Below are positions 25,907-34,800 of a DNA stretch of 35,836 nt, piece after piece. The notes under the pieces are model-generated. The model worked only from the letters and a program-made list of their open reading frames with translations, was not told the DNA's origin and did not search any database. A program made the position numbers and the translations under genes. The stretch's first letter is position 1. Each line of letters begins with the position of its first letter. The DNA lies in assembly GCA_900696485.1 (NCBI GenBank), contig CAADGG010000043.1, forward strand, positions 1-35,836, given 5' to 3'. This stretch comes from an uncultured Pseudomonadota bacterium (GTDB lineage: Bacteria; Myxococcota_A; UBA9160; PR03).

Positions 25907-27036
25907 CAGCGCGCGCGCGGCACCCGGACGAAGCGGAGCGGAGAGTCGTCCCCCTCGTCCGGTTTGCGGCGCTCGACGCTCCCGATCCGGTAGGCGCGTT
26001 CGCCGAGCCCGTGCAGACGGTCCAGCACATCGTCGCTCTGCGGGGCCGGCACGATCGCGATCATGCCGATGCCGCAGTTGAAGACTCGCAGCATTTCCGT
26101 GTCGGAAATCTCGGCGTGGCGCTGCAGCCAGTCGAAGATCGGAGGGCGCGGCCAGGCACCGAGATCGATGCGCGCCCGAACCCCTTTGGGCAGGATCCGC
26201 GGCACGTTGCCGGAGAAGCCGCCTCCGGTCACGTGGACGAGGCCTTTCACGTCGAAGTCGCGCACCAGGTTCAGCACCGGCTTCACGTAGATCCGCGTCG
26301 GCGCGAGCAGGGCGCTCGCGAGCGTGCCGTTCAGTTCGTCGTTCTCCGCCAGCAGGTCGAAGCGGCCCGCACGCAGCCCTTCGTCGAGGATGCTCCGGAC
26401 CAGCGAATAGCCGTTGCTGTGGACCCCGTTCGAGCCGATCCCGATCAGCGTGTCGCCCTCGCTGACGCTCGAGCCGTCGATCACACGCTCGCGCTCGACG
26501 ACGCCGACGCCGAAGCCGACGAGCTCGATCTCGCCTTCGCCGTACAGGCCCGGCATCGTCGCGGTCTCTCCGCCGAGCAGGGCGCAGCCGGCGCGGCGGC
26601 AGCCCTCGGCGATTCCGCGCAGGGTCTCCTCGGCGATCTTCTTGTCGAGCCGGCCCATCGCCAGGTAGTCGAGGAAGACCAGCGGCTCGGCGCCCTGGAC
26701 GACGAGATCGTTCACCACCATCGCCACGCAGTCGATGCCGACGGTGTCGTAGCGGCCGAGCTGGGCGGCCAGCTTCAGCTTGGTGCCGACGCCATCGGCG
26801 CTGGCCACCATGACCGGTTCGCGGTAGCGGTCGGGAGTCTTGAACAAGCCCGCGAAGCCGCCGATCCCGGAGAGCACCTCGGGCCGGAAGGTCGTGCGCG
26901 CGATCTGCGCGATGTCGGACACGAAGCCTTCGTCGTGATCGAGATCGACGCCGGCGCGAGCGTAGGACGGGGCATCCCCGGCGGAGGAGGGGGCCGCAGC
27001 CGGAACATCGTCGTCTCGAGCACCAGGGGGCGGCAC
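25906..27036 (-). CDS. purM: PurM, phosphoribosylaminoimidazole (AIR) synthetase
   Basis: PurM performs the ATP-dependent ring closure of FGAM to AIR in purine synthesis. Signature segments are SYARAGVDLDHDEGF, VASADGVGTKLKLA, GIDCVAMVVNDLVVQGAEPLVFLDY, LLGGETATMPG, IGIGSNGVHSNGYSLVR, VHVTGGGFSGNVPRILP and FNCGIGM. GTG 27036 gives 376 residues; TTG 27060 or 27072 is also open. All three leave an unconserved Pro/Ala-rich leader before residue S29 (from GTG), and there is no start nearer the conserved core. No ribosome site is visible. purN, the usual partner, is absent; instead the FAD protein is coupled downstream. Confidence 0.92.
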   Translation of the reverse strand: MPPPGARDDDVPAAAPSSAGDAPSYARAGVDLDHDEGFVSDIAQIARTTFRPEVLSGIGGFAGLFKTPDRYREPVMVASADGVGTKLKLAAQLGRYDTVGIDCVAMVVNDLVVQGAEPLVFLDYLAMGRLDKKIAEETLRGIAEGCRRAGCALLGGETATMPGLYGEGEIELVGFGVGVVERERVIDGSSVSEGDTLIGIGSNGVHSNGYSLVRSILDEGLRAGRFDLLAENDELNGTLASALLAPTRIYVKPVLNLVRDFDVKGLVHVTGGGFSGNVPRILPKGVRARIDLGAWPRPPIFDWLQRHAEISDTEMLRVFNCGIGMIAIVPAPQSDDVLDRLHGLGERAYRIGSVERRKPDEGDDSPLRFVRVPRAR

Positions 27037-27042
27037 GCGGGA

Positions 27043-27072
27043 TGAATAGAAGAGCGGCAACCCCCGAGTCAA
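27043..27072 (-). promoter_or_regulatory. Possible purM promoter
   Basis: On the minus strand TTGACT (27072-27067) is 5/6 to the -35 consensus. After 18 bases TATTCA (27048-27043) gives a weak -10. Transcription would start close to the GTG at 27036, which would make the mRNA leaderless or nearly so. This would explain the missing ribosome site, but the -10 match is poor. Confidence 0.35.
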
Positions 27073-27214
27073 GCTGCGGTCCAGCTCGGAGAGCGGAGCG
27101 CTGTGCGGCGTGCCCGCCGGGGCGCCGCGCGGGACCCGGTGAGCCGGGGACCCGCCCTCCGACGTGGCGACGGGGGCGCGCTCCGACGTGCGAGGAGTCG
27201 GCTACGTTCTCCGC

Positions 27215-27892
27215 GTGCGGATCGCCGTCGTGATTCCGGCCCTCGACGAAGCCGAGTCGATCGAGGCGGCAGTCGCGAGTGCTCTCGAATCCGCCGATCC
27301 CGAGATCGAGGTGCTGGTGGCCGACGGCGGCAGTCGCGATGCGACGGCCGCCCGGGCCCGCGCCGCCGGCGCCCGCGTGCTGGCCTGTCCAGCCGGCCGG
27401 GCGCAGCAGCAGCAGGCCGGTTGGCAAGCGAGTCGAGGAGAGGTGGTGTTGTTCCTCCATGCGGATACGCGGCTCCCGTCCGGCTGGGCCGCGGCGCTGC
27501 GGGCGGGTCTGCAAGACGCCTCGGTCGTCGGCGGTGCGTTCCAGCTTCGCTTTGCACCGCGGGGTCCGGCGCTCGCCGTGATCGAGTGGGGAGCGCGTCT
27601 GCGCTCGCGGTGGCTCGGGCTGCCGTACGGAGACCAAGGGCTGTTCGTCCGGCGCGACGTGCTGGCCGCGATCGGGGGGCTCCCGGCGGTGCCGATCCTC
27701 GAGGATCTCGACCTGGTGCGAGCGATGCGCCGCCGCGGCCGGCTCGTGCTGCTGCCGCTCGCTGCCGTGACGTCGTCGCGTCGCTATCGGCAGCACGGTG
27801 TGCTCCGGACCTGGTGGAGCCACACGCTCACGCTGGCGGCCTGGCGACTCGACATCGATCGCGAGCGGCTCGCGGCCTGGCTGCGCCGATGA
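27215..27892 (+). CDS. GT2 glycosyltransferase, TIGR04283-type (rSAM/selenodomain-associated)
   Basis: This compact 225-residue GT2 shows RIAVVIPALDEAESI, VADGGSRDAT, GRAQQQQAGWQASRG, VVLFLHADTRLPSGW, VGGAFQLRF, YGDQGLFVRRDVL and PILEDLDLVRAMRRRGR, the pattern of the TIGR04283 family named for its frequent neighbours (rSAM/selenodomain proteins), which are not seen here. GTG 27215 starts right before the first strand, with GAGGAG at 27192-27197 somewhat far upstream. GTG 27164 would add 17 unconserved residues. It is coupled to the next ABC half-transporter by ATGA, suggesting it glycosylates or builds the exported substrate (inference). Confidence 0.87.
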   Translation: MRIAVVIPALDEAESIEAAVASALESADPEIEVLVADGGSRDATAARARAAGARVLACPAGRAQQQQAGWQASRGEVVLFLHADTRLPSGWAAALRAGLQDASVVGGAFQLRFAPRGPALAVIEWGARLRSRWLGLPYGDQGLFVRRDVLAAIGGLPAVPILEDLDLVRAMRRRGRLVLLPLAAVTSSRRYRQHGVLRTWWSHTLTLAAWRLDIDRERLAAWLRR

Positions 27893-29718
27893 GCGCCGCC
27901 GCGGAGGCCCCCACCGGCGCCGCCGCGGCGGAGGCCGCCCCGCGTGGCTTCGCGCGCCTGCTCGGGTACCTGCGCCACAACCGTGGCACCTACCTGCTCG
28001 GCGCGCTCGCGACGCTCTGCTACGCGGCTAGCTTCGCGGCGGTGCCGGTGCTTGTCGGCTGGGCGATCCAGGCGCTCGAGCAGGGGCTGTCGCAGGCCGA
28101 GGTGGTCCGCCGCTGCGCGCTGCTCGCGGCCGCCACGGGGGCCCGGGGAGCGCTTCGCTTCAGCTCGCGCACGCTGCTGTTCAACGGCGCCCGCCAGATC
28201 GAGTACGAACTCCGCAACGACCTGTTCGCGCACCTGCAGCGCCTGCCGCAGTCCTTCTTCCAGCGCTGGCGGACCGGCGATCTGATGAGCCGCTGCATCA
28301 ACGACCTCGCGTCGGTGCGCTTGATGCTCGGCCCCGGCGTTCTCTCGGTGGTCCAGACCCCCATCCTGTACCTGTTCGTGATCGGCGCCATGGTGTCGTT
28401 GAACCCGTTGCTGGCGGGGCTGGTCTTGCTGCCGTATCCGGCCTTCCTGTGGATCGCGCGTTCCTTCGGCCGTTCGATGCACCGCGGCAACCTCGACGTG
28501 CAGGAGGGCCTGGCTGCGCTCGGCTCCCAGCTCCAGGAGACCATCTCCGGCATCTCGGTAGTCAAGACCTATGCGATGGAGCCGGCCGCCAGCGCCCGCT
28601 TCGATGCGGCCAACGAGCGGCTCTTCGCGGCCCAGCTGGGCCTGATCCGCGTGAACAGCGCAATGCCGGCGATCACCAGCATGTTGCCGGCGGCCGCCAC
28701 GTGGATCGTCCTGTACGTCGGCGGCCACCTGATCGCCGAGGGTCGGATGAGCGTCGCGGAGTTCTTCACCTTCGCGATGTTCATCTACGAGCTCACGTTC
28801 CCGACCTTCATCATGGGTTGGGTCTTTGCATTGGTGCAGCGCGGTCGCGCCGCCCTGCAGCGCATCGACGAGGTGTTGGGGACGGCGCCGAGCATCGCCG
28901 ACCGTCCGGATGTCGTCGCGCGCGGGCCGCTGCGCGGAGAGATCGAGTTCCGCCGCCTTTCCTTCCGCTACGACGCCGGCCGGGAGCCGGCGTTGCGCGA
29001 TGTCTCGCTGCACGTTCCGGCGGGCAGCGTGCTCGGGATCGTCGGCCCGATCGGCGCCGGCAAGACGACGCTCGCTTCGCTGATTCCGCGCCTGCTCGAG
29101 GTTCCCGACGGCCAGCTCTTCCTCGACGGCGTCGACATCAACCGGATTCCGTTGCGCACGCTGCGTTCGTCGATCGCGATGGTGCCGCAGGACGGTTTCC
29201 TGTTCTCGATGAGTCTGGCGGAGAACGTCGCCTACGGGCTGCCGTCGCTCGATCGAGAGCGCGTGATCGAGGCGGCGACGCGTGCGCAACTGGCCAAGGA
29301 CGTCGCCGAGCTGCCGCATGGCTGGGAGACGCTGGTCGGGGAGCGCGGCATCATGCTCTCGGGCGGCCAACGCCAGCGCACCACGCTGGCCCGCGCGCTG
29401 GCGCTGCGCCCGAGCATCCTGATCCTCGACGATACGCTCGCGAGCGTCGACGCCGAGACGGAAGCCGCCATCCGTCAGGAACTGCGGCAGGTGTTCGCCG
29501 GCCGGACGGTCCTCGTCATCTCCCATCGGATCGCCAGCGTGTGCGAGGCCGATCGCATCGCGGTTCTCGATGACGGGCGGCTCGTCGAATCCGGGAGTCA
29601 TCTCGAGCTGCTCGCGCGCGGCGGCCTCTATGCCCGGCTCGCGAGCGAGCAGGCGCTCGACGATGAACTCGTGGAGGCGCTCGATCACCTCGCCGGCGAC
29701 GGGACGGCGCGGACATGA
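27889..29718 (+). CDS. ABC exporter half with degenerate ATPase site (MdlA/YheI-like)
   Basis: This 609-residue type IV ABC exporter subunit has six membrane helices (about 30-330) and an NBD with Walker A GPIGAGKTT (from 386) and a canonical LSGGQRQ signature. Walker B is LILDDTLASVD (D514-D515), with Asp where the catalytic Glu normally stands. This substitution is the hallmark of the degenerate-site partner in heterodimeric exporters such as TM287, YheI and MdlA. The next gene has the complementary pattern. It overlaps the upstream GT2 (ATGA) and the downstream ABC gene (ATGA). The N-terminal 18 residues are Ala-rich and cytosolic. Confidence 0.9.
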   Translation: MSAAAEAPTGAAAAEAAPRGFARLLGYLRHNRGTYLLGALATLCYAASFAAVPVLVGWAIQALEQGLSQAEVVRRCALLAAATGARGALRFSSRTLLFNGARQIEYELRNDLFAHLQRLPQSFFQRWRTGDLMSRCINDLASVRLMLGPGVLSVVQTPILYLFVIGAMVSLNPLLAGLVLLPYPAFLWIARSFGRSMHRGNLDVQEGLAALGSQLQETISGISVVKTYAMEPAASARFDAANERLFAAQLGLIRVNSAMPAITSMLPAAATWIVLYVGGHLIAEGRMSVAEFFTFAMFIYELTFPTFIMGWVFALVQRGRAALQRIDEVLGTAPSIADRPDVVARGPLRGEIEFRRLSFRYDAGREPALRDVSLHVPAGSVLGIVGPIGAGKTTLASLIPRLLEVPDGQLFLDGVDINRIPLRTLRSSIAMVPQDGFLFSMSLAENVAYGLPSLDRERVIEAATRAQLAKDVAELPHGWETLVGERGIMLSGGQRQRTTLARALALRPSILILDDTLASVDAETEAAIRQELRQVFAGRTVLVISHRIASVCEADRIAVLDDGRLVESGSHLELLARGGLYARLASEQALDDELVEALDHLAGDGTART

Positions 29719-31625
29719 GCGGTCCGGCCCGCGCCCAGGATTCCCTGCACGAAGAGGAGGCCCTCGGCAAGGCCTACGACGCGCGCTTGATGGCCCGGCT
29801 CTGGCGTTGGGTTGCGCCGTACCGCTGGCAGGTCGTCGCCACGCTGTTGCTCACGGCTCCGTTGTTCTTGCTGGAACTCGCGCCGGCCTGGATCGTCAAG
29901 TCCGGGCTCGACCGCGTGCAGCGGGACGGCGCCGCTGGCGAGCCGGGAATGGGCTGGCTCGACCGGCTGTTCGATCCGCCGGGAAGCATCGACGGCCTGG
30001 CCTGGCTGGCGGGTCTCTACCTGCTGGCGATGGCGGGCAATGCCACGCTGCAGTTCGTCCACACGGTCCTGATGGCGAGGACCGGGCAGTCCGCGATGCG
30101 GGATCTGCGCCGCGACGTCTACCAGCACATCCAGGGTCTGCATCTGGGCTTCTTCGACCGCTATCCGGTCGGGCGCCTGGTGACGCGCGCCACCAACGAC
30201 GTCGAGAACGTCTCGGAGATGTTCTCGGCCGGCATCGTCGCGCTCGTCACCGACGTGCTCAAGATGATCGGCTTCGCGGTGGTCCTGTTCCTGGTGGATG
30301 CCCGGCTCGCCCTCGTCGCGTTCCTGGTCGTGCCGGTGCTGGCCGTCTGCGCGGTGCTGTTCCGGGCCCGGATCCGCGCCGCGTTCCGGCTGATCCGGGT
30401 GCGGATCGCGCGGATCAACGCGATGATCCAGGAGAGTGTCACCGGGATGAAGATCGTGCAGCTCTTCCGCCGGGAAGCTCGCAATCAGCGCGATTTCGAG
30501 GCGCTCAATGCAGCGCATCGGGACGCCTGGAGTCAGTCGATCCGCTACGACGCGGCGCTGTTCGCCGTCGTCGAGGTCGCAAACGGAATCAGCATTGCGG
30601 TGATCGTCGGGTATGGCGCGAGTCTCGTGTCCGGCGGGGCGATGACGATCGGCACGCTGTACGTGTTCATCGACTGGATGCGGCGCTTCTTCCTGCCGCT
30701 GCGCGATCTCTCGGCCAAGTACTCGGTGATGCAGTCGGCGATGGCCAGTTGCGAGCGCATCTTCCAGATCCTCGATACCGCCCCCGCCATCCAGGACCGC
30801 GAGCGGCCGGTGGACCGCGCGCGGCCCGTCTCGACGCCGGAGGCCCCGCCGCGGCGCGCCGGGGGCGATCGCCCCGGCGAGATCGTCTTCGACCGGGTCT
30901 GGTTCGCCTATCAGGGCGAAGACTGGGTGCTGCGGGATTTCTCGCTGCGCGTCGCGCCCGGGGAGCGGGCGGCGCTGGTCGGCGCGACCGGCGCGGGCAA
31001 GACGTCGGTGATCAAGCTGCTGGCGCGGCTCTACGAGCCGACCCGCGGGTGCATCCGGCTCGACGGCGTCGACCTGCGCGAGATCCCGCAGCGGGAGCTG
31101 CGCCGGCGCATCGCGATGGTCCTGCAGGATGTCTTCCTGTTCAGCGGCAGCATCGCGTGGAACATCGCGCTCGGACGCCCGGATGTGGATCGCCGGGCGG
31201 TCGTGCGCGCCGCCCGGATGGTCGAGGCGCACCGCATCATCGAGCGGCTGCCGCAGGGCTTCGACAGCGAGCTGCGCGAGCGCGGCGGCGATCTGTCGGC
31301 GGGCCAGCGTCAGCTGCTCTCGTTCGCTCGCGCCATCGCGCACGGCGGGGATCTGCTGATCCTCGACGAAGCCACCAGCTCCGTCGATGCCGAGACCGAG
31401 TTGCTGGTGCAACGCGGCTTGCATGCGCTGCTCGCCGAGCGCACCGCGATCGTCATCGCCCACCGCCTCTCGACGATCCAGGATGTCGATACCATCCACG
31501 TGCTGCACAAGGGGCGCTGCGTCGAATCCGGGAGCCACGCCGAGTTGTTGGCCCGACGCGGCGCCTACTGGCGGCTCTATCGGCTGCAGTTCGAGCACGC
31601 CGCTCCGGCGCTCGCCGCCGGATAG
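29715..31625 (+). CDS. ABC exporter half with intact catalytic Glu (MdlB/YheH-like)
   Basis: This 636-residue partner subunit has a six-helix membrane domain (about 30-340), then an NBD with Walker A GATGAGKTS (from 423), the modified signature LSAGQRQLLSFARAI, and Walker B LLILDEATSSVD with E552 as catalytic base, followed by VIAHRLSTI. An intact Glu with an altered LSGGQ is exactly what the catalytic partner of a degenerate half shows in TM288/YheH/MdlB. A Pro/Arg-rich linker (about 365-390) separates the domains. It overlaps the first half by 4 bases, so the two are made together. Substrate is unknown: drugs, lipids or a glycolipid. Confidence 0.91.
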   Translation: MSGPARAQDSLHEEEALGKAYDARLMARLWRWVAPYRWQVVATLLLTAPLFLLELAPAWIVKSGLDRVQRDGAAGEPGMGWLDRLFDPPGSIDGLAWLAGLYLLAMAGNATLQFVHTVLMARTGQSAMRDLRRDVYQHIQGLHLGFFDRYPVGRLVTRATNDVENVSEMFSAGIVALVTDVLKMIGFAVVLFLVDARLALVAFLVVPVLAVCAVLFRARIRAAFRLIRVRIARINAMIQESVTGMKIVQLFRREARNQRDFEALNAAHRDAWSQSIRYDAALFAVVEVANGISIAVIVGYGASLVSGGAMTIGTLYVFIDWMRRFFLPLRDLSAKYSVMQSAMASCERIFQILDTAPAIQDRERPVDRARPVSTPEAPPRRAGGDRPGEIVFDRVWFAYQGEDWVLRDFSLRVAPGERAALVGATGAGKTSVIKLLARLYEPTRGCIRLDGVDLREIPQRELRRRIAMVLQDVFLFSGSIAWNIALGRPDVDRRAVVRAARMVEAHRIIERLPQGFDSELRERGGDLSAGQRQLLSFARAIAHGGDLLILDEATSSVDAETELLVQRGLHALLAERTAIVIAHRLSTIQDVDTIHVLHKGRCVESGSHAELLARRGAYWRLYRLQFEHAAPALAAG

Positions 31626-31650
31626 AACGCCTTCTCGGCGGGACCGGGCC

Positions 31651-31678
31651 CGGGGCCGGGCGCCGCGCGCCGGCCCCG
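31651..31678 (+). terminator. GC-rich hairpin after the ABC pair
   Basis: CGGGGCCGG (31651-31659) pairs exactly with CCGGCCCCG (31670-31678) across a 10-base loop, 25 bases after the ABC stop. No T-run follows. It may mark the operon end before smc. Confidence 0.35.
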
Positions 31679-31705
31679 AACGCTCGCCGGCGCCTCGCGA
31701 AGCTC

Positions 31706-31735
31706 TTGCCAACGGGCGGTTCCGGGTGGTACCCA
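31706..31735 (+). promoter_or_regulatory. Possible smc promoter
   Basis: TTGCCA (31706-31711) is a 5/6 -35 box; TACCCA (31730-31735) follows after 18 bases and is a poor -10. The region lies between the hairpin and the smc start. Support is modest and depends on the -35 box. Confidence 0.25.
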
Positions 31736-31818
31736 ATGGGCACCCCGTTCCCCCCCGTACGCCCGGCGTCCCCCGAACCGACGGTGCCATCCGCCGCCGT
31801 TGGGGGCCGAGGTTCCGG

Positions 31819-34800
31819 TTGCGAATCAAGTCCCTCGAGATCTCCGGCTTCAAGTCGTTCGCGGACCGCGTCGTGCTGGGTTTCCAGCCCGGCATCACCG
31901 GGATCGTGGGCCCGAACGGCTGCGGCAAGTCCAACGTCGTCGACGCCATGCGCTGGTGCATGGGCGAGCAGGCACCGCGGCGCCTGCGCGGCAAGGGCAT
32001 GGAGGACGTGATCTTCGCCGGCACCGAGACGCGCGGCTCGGTGGGCCTCGCACAGGTGGTGCTGACCTTCGACAACGCCGAGGGTCGAGCGCCGGCTGCA
32101 TTCGCCGGCTATCCCGAGATCCAGATCGCCCGGCGCCTCTATCGCAGCGGCGAGTCCGAGTACGCGATCAACAAGACCCCGTGCCGGCTTCGCGACGTCC
32201 ACGACTTCTTCCGCGACACCGGGATCGGGACCCGCGGCTACACGATCGTCGAGCAGGGACAGATCGCCTCGATCGTGTCCGCGAGGCCCGGCGATCGGCG
32301 CCAGCTGATCGAAGAGGCCGCCGGCATCGGCAAGTACAAGGCGCGGCGCCAGGAGGCCGAGCGCAAACTCGAGGGCACCGAGCAGAACCTGCTGCGCGTC
32401 TCCGACGTCCTCGGGGAGATCCGGCGCCAGATCCAGTCGTTGGAGCGCCAGGCGCGCAAGGCGGCCCGTTTCAAGCGGCTGCAGGCCCGCGTGCAGCTGC
32501 TCGAGCTTTCGCTCGCCGCCGACGATCGCCGTGAGCTGATGACGGAGATCGACGAAGCGGGGCGGCGGCTCGCGGCGCAGCGCGACGAAGCAGAGGCGTC
32601 GGCGTTGCGCTTGGCCGAACGCGAGACCGATCTCGACCGCATGCGGCTCGAGCTGGCCGAACGCGAGCGCGCCGTCGTCACGCGCAGCGAGGTGCTGTTC
32701 CGCCTGCGCAGCGAGATCAAGCAGCTCGAAAGCCGGATCGAGTACGAGCAACGGGAACGCGAGACGCTGGCGCTCGCGCGGGCCTCCCGCGAGGAGGAGC
32801 GCACGAGCCTCCAGACCCAGCTTGCGACGGCGCGCCACGAAGAGCAGACCGCGGCCGAGGAGCTCGCCCAGCTCGAGGCCCGGCTGGCGACGGAGCAGGC
32901 GGGTCTGGCGGATGCCGAGGCTGCCGCACGCGCGGCCGGGGAGACGCTGCGCCGGCTCGAGGCCGACCGCGAGGCGCTCAACCCGCGGCTCGTCGATGCG
33001 CTCACCGGCATCGCCCGCGCGGAGGATCGCGTGGCTGCGCTCGAGCAGCGCCGCACCGAGATCGCCCGCCGCCTGCGCAGCGCGGACGAGGCCCTCGAGG
33101 TGCAGCAGGGCGAGGCCACCCGGGTCGATGCCGAGCAGCGCCGGCTCGAGGAAGGGCTCGAGAACCTGCTCGGCGATCGCGAGCGGTTGCGCCGCGCGCT
33201 GCAGGAGGCGACGTCGCGTCACGAACGGGCCGTGGCGCAAGCGCGGGACGCCGCCGAGCGGCTGCGCGCCGCGCGTGAGCTCGCCTCGACGCGTGCGGCG
33301 CGCCTCGGCTCTCTGCGCGAAGTCCTCGGGCGCGCCGAGGACCTCGGCGGCGGGACCCGGCATCTGGTCGAGCAGGGCGAGCAGGTGCGGTCGGCGCACG
33401 GGCTGCGCGGCCTGGTCCGGGACGTCCTCGAGGTCGATCCTGCGGCGGAGCGCGCCGTCGAAGTCGTGCTGCGCGAGCGCGCCGAGGCGTTGGTGGCCAG
33501 TGGCCTCGACGCGGCGCTCGCGGCGCTCGGACGGGTTCGCGAGGCCGGCGCGGGCCGGGCCGTGCTCGTGCTCGATCCGCTCGAAGAAACGCCGCGTACC
33601 GGCTTCGTCCCGCTCGGCGAGCCGCTGCTCGGGAGCGTCCGCGCGCAGCCGGGTTACGAGGCGGTGGCGCGGGCCCTGCTCGGCGATGTCGTGCTCGTGG
33701 CGGATCTCGGTGAGGTCCGGAAGGCCTACGGCGGCGGGACGCTGCCGGCGACGTTCGTGACGCCGGACGGCGACGTGCTCTCCCCCGACGGCGTGCTGGT
33801 CGGCGGCGGCGAAGCTGGCAGTGGCGTACTGGCCCGGGTGCGTGAGGTTCGCGACCTCGAGCGCGAGGTCCTGGCGCTCGAGAGCCAGGGGGCGGCGCGC
33901 AGCGCGGAGCACGCGGCCGCCGAGGCCGAGCTGGCGCAGGCGTCCGACGAACTCGACAACCTGCGCAATCGCCACCACACCGCGGCGCTCGCGGTGGCGA
34001 ACCACGAGAAGGACCTCGAACGCTCGCGCGAGCGGCTGAAGGCGACGCTCGAGGTGCAGGACGGCCGGACCGCCGAGCGCTCGGAACTGGTGTCCGAGGG
34101 CGAGGCGCTCGAGGTCGAAGGCGAAGCCCTGGTGCAGCGCCTCGAGGCGCTGCGCGCGGAGCGGGCGGAGGCCCAGCGCGTGCTCGATGCGCTCTCGGCC
34201 CAGATCGGGCAGGCAGGTCGCGAGCTGCAGCGGCTCGATGCCGCCTTTACGGAACGCCGCGTCGCGCTGGCGGCGTGCGCCGAGAAGCGCGACCGGCTCG
34301 CGCAGGGACGCGGGCGCGCCGCGGAGGCGGCGCGCGAGACGGAGGCCTGGATCGCGCGACGCGAGCACGAGATCGAGGAGATGGACGCGCGCCGCGCGCA
34401 GCTCGGCGCGTCGACCGAGGAGGCGCGATCCCGCTTGCACGAGAAGCTCCGCGAGGAGGACGAGGCCCGCGCCGCCTCGGATCGCGCCCGGGACGACTTC
34501 GAGGCCGCCTCCGAAGAGGTCCGCGTGCGGGAGGAAGAGGTGCGCCATCTGCGCACCGAAGGTCTCGCCCGGCGCGAACGAATCCAGGCGAGCGAACTCG
34601 CGATGCGTGAGCGCGCGCTGCGCGTGGAGCAGATCGAGCAGCGGGTACGCGATCTCTGGCATGTCGAGATCGCGAGCTGGGCGCCGCCGGCGGCGGGCGA
34701 GCCGGTCGTGCCGGCGGCGGGCGAGCCGGTCGTGCCGGTGGCGGGCGCCGCCGAGGCGGACGAGGCCCGCACGGCGGAGTCGGAGGCGCCCGCGGAACGC

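Noticed and set aside
25907..27823. Upstream extension of the FAD oxidoreductase frame
   Set aside because: It is the out-of-frame shadow of purM and the antisense of a GT2; the flavoprotein start at 25906 is coupled to the purM stop and gives the dinucleotide motif at the expected position.
29428..29433. Loss of the Walker B Glu as a sign of a dead pseudogene
   Set aside because: The rest of the protein is intact and the Asp substitution is the normal state for one half of heterodimeric exporters, with a complementary partner next door.
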